64,000 nucleotides of DNA, from positions 372,001 through 436,000 of the forward strand of contig JACKOB010000003.1 in the NCBI GenBank assembly GCA_024234575.1. Reading direction: 5' to 3'. The translations under genes were made by a program, and so were the position numbers. Origin of the DNA: Hahellaceae bacterium. Its GTDB lineage: Bacteria > Pseudomonadota > Gammaproteobacteria > Pseudomonadales > Oleiphilaceae. The notes under the pieces are model-generated. The model searched no databases and had not been told where the DNA came from. It saw only the letters and a program-made list of their open reading frames with translations. Below, in pieces: positions 17,347-26,726 of the stretch. How positions within the stretch are numbered: the stretch's first letter is position 1; the number at the start of each line of letters is the position of its first letter.

Positions 17347-18237
17347 ATGAAAGTGGCAATTACAGGTGCGAGTGGTCAGGTCGGGTCAGAGTTGGTGAAG
17401 CTTGCCAAGGCCCGAGGTTATCAGGTTTTTGCCAGCGATTCCGCAGAGCTTGATATTACCGATGCAGCGAAAGTCTCGTCATCGCTTGCCGCCGCCAGAC
17501 CTGACCTGGTTATAAATGCGGCGGCCTATACTGCTGTTGATAAAGCCGAGTCTGAGGCAGAGCTGGCCGCAGCAATAAATGCACAAGGCCCGATGAATCT
17601 GGCGCGTACATGCAAGGCGTTGAATATTCCCCTGCTGCATATCTCCACTGATTACGTTTTCGATGGTGATAAATCAGAGCCCTATACCGAGCTTGATCAG
17701 ACAAATCCCACCAGTGTTTATGGTCAGACAAAGCTTGATGGTGAGCTGGCAGTCATTAATAACTTGCCGCAGCACATTGTTTTGCGTGTCAGCTGGGTGT
17801 TTGGTGCAGTGGGTAATAATTTCGTCAAAACCATGTTGCGCTTGGCGCAAACTCGCGATGAGTTAAGTGTGGTTGATGACCAGTTTGGTGCGCCCACCTC
17901 CGCTCAATGTATTGCCAAAGCATTGTTGGATATTGGCGAAAAGGCTTTTTCTGCAAAGTCTGATAGTTTCCCCTGGGGAGTGTATCATCTGCCAAGCAAC
18001 CCCGGCGTCACCTGGCATGGTTTTGCCTGCGAAATCTTCCGTCAGGCCAAAATTGAAGGGCTTATTAACAAGGAGGTAGTGGTTAAGCCAATAACTTCTG
18101 CAGAATTTCCAACGCCCGTAAAGCGACCGGCAAACTCAAAGCTCACAACTGCCAAGCTGGCGCTGTTAGGCGATATCACAGAGTGTGATTGGAAGTTGGA
18201 CTTAACGGATGTATTAAGGCAGTTGAAGGTGTCCTGA
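17347..18237 (+). CDS. rmlD: dTDP-4-dehydrorhamnose reductase
   Basis: Final step of the dTDP-L-rhamnose pathway, NAD(P)H-dependent reduction. The start VAITGASGQVGSELVKLA is the nucleotide-binding loop; INAAAYTAVDKAE, HISTDYVFDGDK and the YxxxK pair in SVYGQTKLDGE are all typical. 296 residues, normal. GAAACA-rich upstream sequence, AGGAAG before the ATG. It is separated from rmlBAC by the toxin-antitoxin pair but the pathway is complete in the window. Confidence 0.97.
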   Translation: MKVAITGASGQVGSELVKLAKARGYQVFASDSAELDITDAAKVSSSLAAARPDLVINAAAYTAVDKAESEAELAAAINAQGPMNLARTCKALNIPLLHISTDYVFDGDKSEPYTELDQTNPTSVYGQTKLDGELAVINNLPQHIVLRVSWVFGAVGNNFVKTMLRLAQTRDELSVVDDQFGAPTSAQCIAKALLDIGEKAFSAKSDSFPWGVYHLPSNPGVTWHGFACEIFRQAKIEGLINKEVVVKPITSAEFPTPVKRPANSKLTTAKLALLGDITECDWKLDLTDVLRQLKVS

Positions 18238-18269
18238 TCTGGTTGGTTTTGTCAGTGGGAAGGTGTGCG

Positions 18270-18734
18270 ATGCCAGGCAATAATGATAAGCAACACGAAG
18301 TTGATCGGCAAGGTGATGGTGAGGGCCAATGCTCTCTGCCAACAGATTTATGTGGTCAGATTGTTGCTGAAATCACCGCTGATATTCCCGGTGTGAAAGT
18401 AATCGTGCTTTTCGGTTCGTTTGCGAATGGCTCGTTCAATAACGATAGCGACATCGATCTCGCCGTGTTGGCCAGTAAGAAACTTGATAATTTAGAGCGC
18501 TGGAAAATAGCCCAAAATTTGGCGCAGAGTTTAAATCGGGATGTAGACTTGGTTGATCTATGTAATGTATCGACGGTTCTGCGAATGCAGATTGTGACAG
18601 CTGGTGTACAAATTTACGGAAGTAAGGCGGATTTTGACTTGTATGCCGCCACCACTTTTACCATGTATCAGCAGTTGCAGGTCGAGCGTAAAGATATAGT
18701 CGACGAATTTGCCCGAGAGAACTTCCATGGATGA
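18270..18734 (+). CDS. mntA: MntA-like minimal nucleotidyltransferase (antitoxin)
   Basis: MNT-fold nucleotidyltransferase; MntA proteins neutralise their HEPN partner by AMPylating a tyrosine. The polymerase-beta motif GSF-x-DxD is seen at G49 S50 with D61 and D63 (FGSFANGSFNNDSDIDLAV). ATG 18270 is preferred to a longer frame because GGGAAGG precedes it. The last eight bases overlap the hepT start. 154 residues. Confidence 0.88.
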   Translation: MPGNNDKQHEVDRQGDGEGQCSLPTDLCGQIVAEITADIPGVKVIVLFGSFANGSFNNDSDIDLAVLASKKLDNLERWKIAQNLAQSLNRDVDLVDLCNVSTVLRMQIVTAGVQIYGSKADFDLYAATTFTMYQQLQVERKDIVDEFARENFHG

Positions 18735-19131
18735 TATCCTGCTAAACAAAATGGCGACGGTAAAGCGGTGCGTAGCCCGTATTAATGAAGTGTATGCCCC
18801 GTCGGATTTTAAAGAGAGTTTCACAAAACAAGACTCTGTTATCCTCAATCTCCAGCGTGCTTGCGAGGCAACCATTGATGTGGCCAATTTTGCCGTAAGG
18901 AAAAAACGCCTTGGCATTCCCCAGCGAAGTCGGGATGGTTTCGTTATGTTATGTCAGGCGGGTGCTATTACCGAAGCGGTATCCACTTCGATGCAGGCGA
19001 TGGTGGGCTTGCGAAATATTGCGGTTCACGACTATCAGGAATTGAACCTGGATATTGTTGAGTCGGTTGTTTGCTCCCATCTCCAGGATTTTTTCGAGTT
19101 TCTCAATCAGGTTGCTGCATATATAGAGTAG
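18727..19131 (+). CDS. hepT: HepT-like HEPN ribonuclease toxin
   Basis: HEPN-domain RNase of the MntA-HepT type VII toxin-antitoxin family. The active-site motif Rx4HxY is intact: R96, H101, Y103 in GLRNIAVHDYQEL; the tyrosine is the known modification site in characterised pairs. The protein is all-helical, 134 residues, as expected. ATG 18727 lies inside the end of mntA, so the two are coupled. Confidence 0.88.
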   Translation: MDDILLNKMATVKRCVARINEVYAPSDFKESFTKQDSVILNLQRACEATIDVANFAVRKKRLGIPQRSRDGFVMLCQAGAITEAVSTSMQAMVGLRNIAVHDYQELNLDIVESVVCSHLQDFFEFLNQVAAYIE

Positions 19132-19238
19132 GTGGCAGATTTGGCTTCTGTTGATAGTGAATTTGGCATAAATGCAGTGCATATGTTTATTTGCTTGCAG
19201 ATGATTGGCTAGCAGAGAGTTTTCCCAAGGGAAGTGTT

Positions 19239-20051
19239 GTGACTCAGAAAAACCAAAATGCGATGCCCGCCATGCGCTCGGAAGAGCTGTTGCCGCTACA
19301 GGCATTCTTTAATCAGTTCGATATAGTCACTTTTGGTTTTCTCTTTGGTAGCAGGGTGGCAGGTGATGCCCGTGAGCAAAGTGATTGGGATTTTGCGCTC
19401 TGGGTGAATGAGCCAGATGACTATGCACGCTTGGGGCTGCTGGAGGATCTGCGTAGTGGGTTGTCCAGCGTGCTTGGTGGTGCTGAGGTGGATGTTGTCG
19501 ATTTGCAGCGCGCGTCCTTGTCGATAGCCGATACAGCGGTTTCTAATGGTGTGGTAATCAAGGGGAAGGATCGAATCGAGCTAAAAAATTACTATACCCG
19601 CATATGGGCGCTGGCGGAGGACTTTGATTGGAGGCGACGACATGAGTTTGAGCTTTATCAAGAGCAAACCTTGCGATTGGCGGACTATCACGAGTCAATA
19701 CTTTTAGACGCCGCCAAAAGGCTAAAAGCGAATCAGTGGTTTTCGCCAATGGAAGAGCAGGGGCTGTTGCATAGCCTGCAGGTGCTAATTGAAAACAGTG
19801 TAGGCAAAGCCAAACATCTGTTAAAAAGCAAAGGGCTTAGGGTGCCAGCCGCCGCCTATGACGCTTTTGTAGCGCTGGAACTTAATAAAATAATTACCAG
19901 AGAAGAATTGGCATTATGGAAAAAAGCCATAGGGCTGCGTAATGCTATTGTTCATGAATACATGCAGCTGGATATGGATATCGTCACAGATGTGATCTCA
20001 AAGGCGCATTACAATATGATGCTGGAATTCTTGCGGCAGCCGATAAAATAG
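19239..20051 (+). CDS. Fused MNT-HEPN protein
   Basis: Single chain carrying both halves of an MntA-HepT system. N-terminal MNT domain: GFLFGSRVAGDAREQSDWDFAL with G37 S38 and D49/D51; C-terminal HEPN domain with Rx4HxY at R234, H239, Y241 (GLRNAIVHEYMQLD). A GTG start at 19239 with AAGGGAAG upstream is chosen over a TTG at 19191. It lies ~107 bases after the split pair, in the same direction. The two HEPN ends are alike (AVHDYQELNLDIVESV against IVHEYMQLDMDIVTDV), so they may be ancient duplicates. Whether the fusion is an active self-modifying toxin is unknown. Confidence 0.85.
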   Translation: MTQKNQNAMPAMRSEELLPLQAFFNQFDIVTFGFLFGSRVAGDAREQSDWDFALWVNEPDDYARLGLLEDLRSGLSSVLGGAEVDVVDLQRASLSIADTAVSNGVVIKGKDRIELKNYYTRIWALAEDFDWRRRHEFELYQEQTLRLADYHESILLDAAKRLKANQWFSPMEEQGLLHSLQVLIENSVGKAKHLLKSKGLRVPAAAYDAFVALELNKIITREELALWKKAIGLRNAIVHEYMQLDMDIVTDVISKAHYNMMLEFLRQPIK

Positions 20052-20096
20052 AGTCTGCCTGGTCAATGAAAACTAATCTTAATTCAAGGATGAATC

Positions 20097-21521
20097 ATGC
20101 AAATAAAACATCATGGCGCTGTGAAAGGCGTCACGGGCTCTTGTCACGAGCTAAGTTATCAATCCGACAAATCTATTCTTGTTGACTGCGGGCTGTTTCA
20201 GGGGGCAGAAACATCCCCAGGCGGTGCAGAGTCGAACAATTTAGGCATAGACTTCCCTGTCGGCCACTTGCAGGCGCTGGTGGTAACTCATGTGCATATC
20301 GACCATGTCGGGCGCATCCCTCACCTTATTGCAGCAGGTTTTCGCGGCCCTGTTATTTGCTCAGAGCCCAGCGCCAAATTGTTGCCGCTGGTGCTCGAAG
20401 ATGCGATGAAGATCGGTGTTACCGATAACCAGCAGCTAACCGAAAACTTCCTCAAGCTAATCAGGCAGCGAATAATCGCATTACCTTATAAGAAGTGGCA
20501 CCGGGTAGACGATCATTTATCCATTAGGCTTTCACCGGCGGGGCATATACTTGGTTCTGCTTATGTCGAGTGTGATGTGGTTGCTGATCAGGTAGTGGAA
20601 GCGGGTAGAGGTGTGACCAAAAAGCCCGTGAAGCATCGGGTCGTTTTCTCCGGAGATCTGGGGGCACCTTATGCGCCACTGTTGCCCGCGCCTAAGTCTC
20701 CTTATGGCTGCGATACCCTGGTAATTGAAAGCACTTATGGTGACAGGTTGCACGAAAGTCGTAAAAGTAGAAAAGAGCGATTAGAAAAAGTGCTGGTCGA
20801 CGCAGTGCGAGATCGGGGTGTTATTCTGATTCCTGCATTCAGTATTGGTCGCACCCAAGAGATACTCTACGAGCTGGAAGGGCTTATTGCCAAAAACGCG
20901 GGTAAAAAACTTACCCACGATTTGCCATGGAGTGATCTGCAGGTAGTAGTCGACTCTCCATTGGCGGCAAAATTTACCGAGCATTATAAGTCCCTGCAAA
21001 AGTATTGGGATGCCGAGGCACTTAACGTGATCAGTAAAGGCAGGCATCCGCTCTCATTTGAGCAGTTGCTAACGGTCGATGGTCATGCTGATCATATTCA
21101 GGTCGTTAACTATCTCAAGCAAACTGCCCGGCCAGTCATTGTTATCGCTGCCAGCGGTATGTGTAATGGCGGCCGTATTCAAAATTACCTTAAAGCATTG
21201 TTAGAAGATAAGCGCACTGATGTGGTGTTTATCGGCTATCAGGCCAAAGGCACCGTAGGGGCGCAGATTCAGTCTGGAGGGGGGCGAGATGGTCGTGTTC
21301 GTATCGATGGTGAAAGCTATCGGCTTAATGCTCGGGTTCATCAGCTAAGTGGGTATTCCGCTCATGCAGACCAAAAAGACTTGCTGAGCTTTATCGGTAG
21401 AATGCGTAAAAAGCCCAAAGATGTCCGTATCGTGCATGGGGATGAGCGGGCGAAAAACTCACTAAAAAGCAAAATCAGTCAGCTTTTGCCTGGTGCGAAT
21501 GTGCGTGTGCCTAGGGCGTGA
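20097..21521 (+). CDS. MBL-fold beta-CASP RNA-processing nuclease (copy 2)
   Basis: Second beta-CASP metallo-hydrolase, 474 residues. Zinc motif at H65, H67, D69, H70 (THVHIDHVG), then GHILGSAYV, FSGDLGAP, ESTYGDRLHE, PAFSIGRTQEILYEL, AASGMCNGGRI, SGYSAHADQKD and VHGDERA. It differs from copy 1 in an insert near residues 160-185 (VVADQVVEAGRGVTKKP) and in its spacing, so it is not a recent duplicate. It follows the MNT-HEPN genes by 45 bases with AAGGATG upstream and could be cotranscribed with them. Confidence 0.9.
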   Translation: MQIKHHGAVKGVTGSCHELSYQSDKSILVDCGLFQGAETSPGGAESNNLGIDFPVGHLQALVVTHVHIDHVGRIPHLIAAGFRGPVICSEPSAKLLPLVLEDAMKIGVTDNQQLTENFLKLIRQRIIALPYKKWHRVDDHLSIRLSPAGHILGSAYVECDVVADQVVEAGRGVTKKPVKHRVVFSGDLGAPYAPLLPAPKSPYGCDTLVIESTYGDRLHESRKSRKERLEKVLVDAVRDRGVILIPAFSIGRTQEILYELEGLIAKNAGKKLTHDLPWSDLQVVVDSPLAAKFTEHYKSLQKYWDAEALNVISKGRHPLSFEQLLTVDGHADHIQVVNYLKQTARPVIVIAASGMCNGGRIQNYLKALLEDKRTDVVFIGYQAKGTVGAQIQSGGGRDGRVRIDGESYRLNARVHQLSGYSAHADQKDLLSFIGRMRKKPKDVRIVHGDERAKNSLKSKISQLLPGANVRVPRA

Positions 21522-21730
21522 GCGGTGCTCGGGTGTCTTTCGGGTAGTGGTTAATTTCATTATTCCATAGATTAAATATGGTTAATGGTGGGCGGTGCAG
21601 ATATTAGTTTGTTTAGAGTGTTCGCGCCGCTTAGGGAGGCTATCATGTCGGTGCGGTATTTCGCTGGATACACGGATAGCACAAAAAAAACACAAAATTA
21701 CAATAAATAGGCAGCATACACTAAAAAAAC

Positions 21731-21739
21731 TGGTATAAT
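21731..21739 (+). promoter_or_regulatory. Extended -10 promoter element
   Basis: TGGTATAAT has a perfect -10 hexamer with the TGn extension, which can dispense with a -35; no good -35 is visible 17 bases upstream. It would start a transcript near 21746 toward the S-layer-like gene. Confidence 0.55.
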
Positions 21740-21860
21740 CGCCCCGCTAACGAACGAACGCGTGTGCTAAACAGCCTTGTTACAAGGGCTTTCACAACGT
21801 TTACCGCAACCATATAGTCATTGCGCTGACAAGGATGTAGAGAAATTAATGAAAAAAGTG

Positions 21861-21965
21861 CGTTTAGGTGACCCCAATCATGCAAATAAACCATTGACGA
21901 CCTCATTTTCACCATCTATTCTCTGCATAACGCTAGGGTGATATCTATGATATGTAACCTAAACG
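21861..21965. repeat. Long-range 9-bp inverted repeat in the leader
   Basis: CGTTTAGGT at 21861-21869 is the exact complement of ACCTAAACG at 21957-21965. If transcribed from 21746 it could close an ~85-base domain in the untranslated leader. A chance match of this length within 100 bases is unlikely but not excluded. Confidence 0.35.
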
Positions 21966-22105
21966 TCTTAAACAGTAGCAATACTAGCTGCGATGTTAAA
22001 AATAAATCCGGTATAAATACGGGTATCTTTGTGATTTATTCAGTGCAAGCTGATTAATCGATATAAGTAGAAGTTTAGTAAATAACCTTGATCAAGGAGT
22101 TTTAA

Positions 22106-25100
22106 ATGGCTATTACAGCTACACAACGTAACGACCTTATGAATTTAGTAGTAGGGATGTTTGACGCGGCACCAACTGCAGCGATTCTGGAAGGCTTTGT
22201 TGCTTCAATCGAAGCTGGTGCAACGATGTCCCAGATGGCTAACGACTTGGCGGCAACTGCAGAGTTTAAATCACTCTACCCAATTTGGTTGACATCTGAT
22301 GAGTTTGCAACACGATTTGCAACAAACATTCTTGACGGAAACACTGATGCAGCAGGCTTGGCATTAGCAATTTCTGAAGTTAAAGCAATGCTGGCTAACG
22401 GCATGAGCTATGGTGATGTGGCTTTGGCTGCTTCAACTTTCCTTGCTAATACACCTGTTACCGATCCTACTTTTGGTCAGGCTGCACAGGCATTGTTGAA
22501 CAAGTCAGACGTTGCTACTTACTATGCAACAACCAAACTGACTGCTGCTGCTGACTTAGCATCTTTGCAAGCGGTATTGGCAAATGTTGATTCATCTGCA
22601 GACAGCGTATCTAACCAGAAGATGCTGATTGATGCGGCGCTTGATTCATTTGCGCAAAACTTGACTGTAGGTCAAGACAACCTGAAAGGTTCTGCAGGTA
22701 ACGACGCATTCACTGCATGGATCTTCAACAACGCGAACACTGCACAGTCTGGCGACATGATCGACGGCGGCGCTGGTTCAGACACGTTGATGGCTGAAAT
22801 CGGTAACTCACAGAATTTCGCAATTTCTCTGAAGACTAACTCTGTTGAAACTGCTTACTTCCGCGTTCAGTCTGATGACGAAGCTGACGATTCTGATAAC
22901 GATATTCAGGATGGTGGCACCGATGGTATTGATGGCCGCGTACAAATCGACGCACAGGATATGGTTGGAACGACTGCTTTCTGGTCTACCGATGCACGTG
23001 CAAACCTGGCCATTGAAGACGTGCGTAACAACAGCCACCAGACCACTCTGGGCTGGAGAAACGCAGATGCGGGTAACGTAAACTACGAAGTTTACTTCGA
23101 TACCCAGCACATCACCAAGCCTGATGGCACGACTTCTGGTTCACAGTTGTTCCTGGAAGTGTTAGATCTTGAGTCTATGGCTAACGGCACTGGCCCATTG
23201 GCGAACAGCCCATACAACGGCGTGTCTTTCACTGTTGATGGCACGACAGTATCTGTTTCTGCACCGACTGCTTTCCAAACTACTTATGCTGATTTGGTTG
23301 CTGGTTTGAATGCAGCGTTGGCAGCTAACCCTGCTACTACAGGTATCACTGCAAGCTTGGGTGCAACATTCTCCAAGTTTAACTCTGACAACGGTATCGC
23401 CTACGAAGGTACGACTGTTGTATTGACTAACACAGGCGCTGAAGTATTGGGCACTGGCGGTTGGACGACTCCTACTGGTGAATTGCCAGCAGACAACAAC
23501 GTACACACCAAGCAAAGCACTGTAGCCCCAGAGACTACTAATGCATTGACCCAAGTCGATATCATTTTCGACAACATTGGTCGTGGCTCTAAGTCTGCAG
23601 ATTTTGTTGCTGGTAACATCTCTCAGGGTGCAGTTTCTGGCTCCAAGGGTATTCAGCAGTTCAATATCGAAGTTGACCGTAACAGCTGGGTAGACACTGT
23701 ACGTTCTACTAACAACACGCTGGAAGTTGTTAATATCGAGAACATCGGCGCTAACGGTTCAATCCGTATTGACGACCTGAACGATGTTCGTGTGGTTGAT
23801 GCTAACACCATGACTGGTGCAGTGACGCTGGATGTTGACTTGACTGAAGCGGTAATTGCCAAGTATCTAAACCTGAAAGATACAGATACTAACGGCGCAA
23901 GTGATAACGTCACCTTCACTTACACGTTGGGTTCTAATAATGACGTTCTGAATCTGAAAATTGAAGAAGAAGCTGCAGCACACGAAGATTTCGCGTTGTT
24001 GGTATCAACTGGTGCAGGTAACGATACCGTTACAACTGATCTGACAGATACTGGCACTCTGGATCTGGATACCAACTGGTTGGCTGATCAGCAGACCCTG
24101 GGTAACCTGGTAATCTCCACTGGTTCAGGTGATGACACCGTTACTACTACAGGTGAAGGTAACTTCACTATTTCTACAGGTTCTGGTAACGATACTGTAT
24201 ATACCAATAACGATGGCAATGCGAACGCTGGTGTGCTGGTTAATGAAGTTCAGACTATCACTTTCGCAGCGGCCGGTGAAACCGCTTCTCAATCTCCGAT
24301 CATTGTTGATGGCGTGACTGTCGCGTTAGCGGATAATGATACAGCTGCGCAGGTTGCTGCTAAAGTTCAGGCTGCATTGAACAATACAGCTAACTTTACA
24401 AATGCTGACGGCGGTACTGTTACAGTGAGTGGTAGCACGGTAACGTTTACCTTTGATAACACCGCTGTAAATACTGCGGTAGCGACAGGTGGTGATGTTG
24501 CACCAATCGTTGTGACTGCGACATTGGCTACAGATGCGACAGCAACTCAAACTACTTCTGGTGCAGCCGGTGTAGATGCTGGTGCTGCGGCAATTGCGGA
24601 AGTAACAAACGTAACGTTTGGTGGTGCTGAGGCTATTGGTGCAACCGTGATTTTTAATGGTACTACTATCACTTTGGCTGACACTGATGCGTCAGGTACG
24701 GTTGAGCTGGACGAGGTTGCTGCACAGGTTGCTGGCGGCACATATGCTAACTTTACTGTAACCGATTTCGATTTTAGTGCTGGCGTGGTTCAGTTTACTG
24801 CGAAGACAGCTGGCGCTCTTGCTGACGTGGTTGTAGGTGATTTTACTGGTACTAAGGTAAATGCTGTTGCATCTGCAAACTTCGCTGCTGTGGGTTCTAA
24901 CGTGACAGCGGGTACCGACGGTGTAGCAGCAGGTGCAGCTGCAGTGGCTGAAGGTCAGGATATCCTTACTTTCACGGCAGCAGACTTCACTGGTGTGTAC
25001 TTGATCACTGCAGATACCAATGGTGATGACGTAATTGACGCTAATGATACAACTGCTACCGTTTCTTTGACGGCGGGTGATTCTGCAATTACTGTAGCTT

Positions 25101-26536
25101 CTAAAGCTGCAACAGCAATGTCCTCTGCTTTCGGTGCTAACTTCACTGTAGCGCATGTTGCTAATACTGCTACCGTAACTATTGACTATGCGGCATCACT
25201 GGGTACTGTTGCTGAAGCTGTGCTGGTTGATGGTGCGTTAAAAGGTTCGCCAACTGTGACAGAAACTACTTCTGGCCAGGTTGCGTCAACTGCAGCAGCT
25301 GCAACGTGGGTAGTGGGTGCCACTAATACTGAAGTTGCTGACCTGAAAGGTACGGCGTTAACTAACAGCTTGCTGTTTGGTGCGACAGTAACGGTCACTT
25401 TCTCTGGTGCGTCAATTGCCGGTACTTCTGGTGTAACTGATGGCGATGCTGTGAGATTGGATAAAGGTTTCGAGAAAACCATTACTCTGACCACTGTTGA
25501 CAACCTGGGTAACCAGCGCAGCATTAACCAGGCAATCAAAGATGCGATCCTGAACGATGACGTTCTGCAAGAGTTCTTGACTGTTAAAGATGGTCCAGCG
25601 AACACATTGATTATCACGTCATTGGTTGACGGTCGTTTTGATGAAGATGATCTGCAGATCAACCTGAATTCAGCAACCGTATCTACCATGGCTTCTGCTG
25701 ATGTAACTAGCCTGAAAGCTACGCTGAACGACATCAACAACACCTCAAATGCAACAGTAACTGATGGTGCATTGCAGACAGCGTTGGATGCGGCAGTGGC
25801 AACTTATGCAACTAGCAACGTGTTGACCAAGTTTGCAATGGGCACAGGTACCACTGGTCAAATAGGTACTACTGGCGTACAGATTCAAGGTAATGCAAGT
25901 GTTACTGAATCTGACAACGTGGTTAACCTGGGCTCTGGTAGCGATGTGGTTGTGTTGGGTACCGATGCAAACTCTAACGATGTGATCGTTGTTGCAGAAG
26001 CATTCAGCAAGTACTCTGTGCTGAACTTTGTGACGACTGGTACTGGTCTGGATGTGCTTAACTTCGGTGCTTACCTGAACACTGAAACCAGCGTTTCTGG
26101 TAGTGCGGCGTCTTCTGTATTGGTAGCGGCAACGTTGACTTCTGTTGGCGCAGCAACTGGCGATACAGTAGCGGCGAACGAAGTGACTATCATTAATGAC
26201 TTTACTGGTACAACCACGCAGACTTTTGCTCTGTTGGATGCAAGCAACTTGTTGGCGGCTATCAATACCTCTAACACTGGCTCTGCAAACTATGGCAACA
26301 TCACTGAAAACACGCTGGAATCAGCTGGTGCGTTGGCTAACTTGGTTGGTTCTACTCGTGACCATATCGTGATGATCGAAAACGAAGCAAACGATGGCGA
26401 ATACAAGGTGTTCCACCTGACTTCAGCCAACAACGTAACCAATGGCGATTTCGCTAGTGCAACGTTGTTAGGCACCATCGACTTCGGTGACGAGCTGGTT
26501 GGTATGTCTGCTAGCAACATCTCAATAGTTGGTTAA
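22106..26536 (+). CDS. S-layer-like RTX protein, type I secretion substrate
   Basis: Predicted abundant exported surface protein of 1476 residues, rich in Ala, Thr, Val, Asp and Asn, with no cysteine anywhere. Residues ~1-150 resemble DUF4214-type helical repeats found at the N terminus of S-layer and adhesin proteins. RTX-type calcium motifs occur at 219-229 (MIDGGAGSDTLM), in STGAGNDTVTTD, STGSGDDTVTTT and STGSGNDTVYTN, and near the C terminus (LGSGSDVVVLG). A dockerin-like calcium loop DTNGDDVIDANDT lies mid-protein. The middle (about 715-1070) contains degenerate ~110-residue modules each ending in (A)TxTTSGxxxxxAAA. No Sec signal peptide; the C-terminal ~60 residues would be the type I signal. 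A terminator follows. The type I exporter and SapC downstream support an RsaA-like S-layer role; an adhesin is the alternative. Confidence 0.8.
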   Translation: MAITATQRNDLMNLVVGMFDAAPTAAILEGFVASIEAGATMSQMANDLAATAEFKSLYPIWLTSDEFATRFATNILDGNTDAAGLALAISEVKAMLANGMSYGDVALAASTFLANTPVTDPTFGQAAQALLNKSDVATYYATTKLTAAADLASLQAVLANVDSSADSVSNQKMLIDAALDSFAQNLTVGQDNLKGSAGNDAFTAWIFNNANTAQSGDMIDGGAGSDTLMAEIGNSQNFAISLKTNSVETAYFRVQSDDEADDSDNDIQDGGTDGIDGRVQIDAQDMVGTTAFWSTDARANLAIEDVRNNSHQTTLGWRNADAGNVNYEVYFDTQHITKPDGTTSGSQLFLEVLDLESMANGTGPLANSPYNGVSFTVDGTTVSVSAPTAFQTTYADLVAGLNAALAANPATTGITASLGATFSKFNSDNGIAYEGTTVVLTNTGAEVLGTGGWTTPTGELPADNNVHTKQSTVAPETTNALTQVDIIFDNIGRGSKSADFVAGNISQGAVSGSKGIQQFNIEVDRNSWVDTVRSTNNTLEVVNIENIGANGSIRIDDLNDVRVVDANTMTGAVTLDVDLTEAVIAKYLNLKDTDTNGASDNVTFTYTLGSNNDVLNLKIEEEAAAHEDFALLVSTGAGNDTVTTDLTDTGTLDLDTNWLADQQTLGNLVISTGSGDDTVTTTGEGNFTISTGSGNDTVYTNNDGNANAGVLVNEVQTITFAAAGETASQSPIIVDGVTVALADNDTAAQVAAKVQAALNNTANFTNADGGTVTVSGSTVTFTFDNTAVNTAVATGGDVAPIVVTATLATDATATQTTSGAAGVDAGAAAIAEVTNVTFGGAEAIGATVIFNGTTITLADTDASGTVELDEVAAQVAGGTYANFTVTDFDFSAGVVQFTAKTAGALADVVVGDFTGTKVNAVASANFAAVGSNVTAGTDGVAAGAAAVAEGQDILTFTAADFTGVYLITADTNGDDVIDANDTTATVSLTAGDSAITVASKAATAMSSAFGANFTVAHVANTATVTIDYAASLGTVAEAVLVDGALKGSPTVTETTSGQVASTAAAATWVVGATNTEVADLKGTALTNSLLFGATVTVTFSGASIAGTSGVTDGDAVRLDKGFEKTITLTTVDNLGNQRSINQAIKDAILNDDVLQEFLTVKDGPANTLIITSLVDGRFDEDDLQINLNSATVSTMASADVTSLKATLNDINNTSNATVTDGALQTALDAAVATYATSNVLTKFAMGTGTTGQIGTTGVQIQGNASVTESDNVVNLGSGSDVVVLGTDANSNDVIVVAEAFSKYSVLNFVTTGTGLDVLNFGAYLNTETSVSGSAASSVLVAATLTSVGAATGDTVAANEVTIINDFTGTTTQTFALLDASNLLAAINTSNTGSANYGNITENTLESAGALANLVGSTRDHIVMIENEANDGEYKVFHLTSANNVTNGDFASATLLGTIDFGDELVGMSASNISIVG

Positions 26537-26615
26537 TGGTAGATGAGTCACCCGATAGCTCATTTGGCTGTTGGGTGGCGAATGTATAGTTAAGACTATT
26601 TAGATTAGTATAAAG

Positions 26616-26650
26616 AAAAACCCTGCCGTGCAAGCGGTAGGGTTTTTTTG
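26616..26650 (+). terminator. Rho-independent terminator
   Basis: ACCCTGCCG (26620-26628) pairs with CGGTAGGGT (26635-26643), one G-U pair, loop of six, followed by seven Ts. It isolates the S-layer-like gene from the following genes, as expected if it is expressed at a much higher level. Confidence 0.9.
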
Positions 26651-26726
26651 TTTTAATGCACCAAGACAGGGTGTTGTTTTTAAGCTAGAATGCCTCCGCA
26701 AAAATGAAATACATCGGGAGTGAAAA

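Larger units (their letters stand above)
21522..22105. other. Long upstream region of the S-layer-like gene
   Basis: 584 bases without a gene. It holds an extended -10 at 21731-21739, a bulged hairpin around 21773-21790 (AGCCTTG/CAAGGGCT), a 9-bp inverted repeat 87 bases apart (21861-21869/21957-21965), and a strong ribosome binding site AAGGAG (22094-22099) before the ATG. From the proposed promoter the untranslated leader would be ~360 bases, long enough for stability or regulatory structure, as is common for abundant S-layer messages. Confidence 0.5.

Noticed and set aside
18189..18269. Longer start for the MntA-like protein
   Set aside because: It overlaps the end of rmlD and lacks a ribosome binding site; ATG 18270 has GGGAAGG.
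25186..25743. 185-codon antisense frame inside the S-layer-like gene, with several similar ones
   Set aside because: The sense frame is strongly supported and the antisense products are low-complexity shadows of its Thr/Ala/Val codons.
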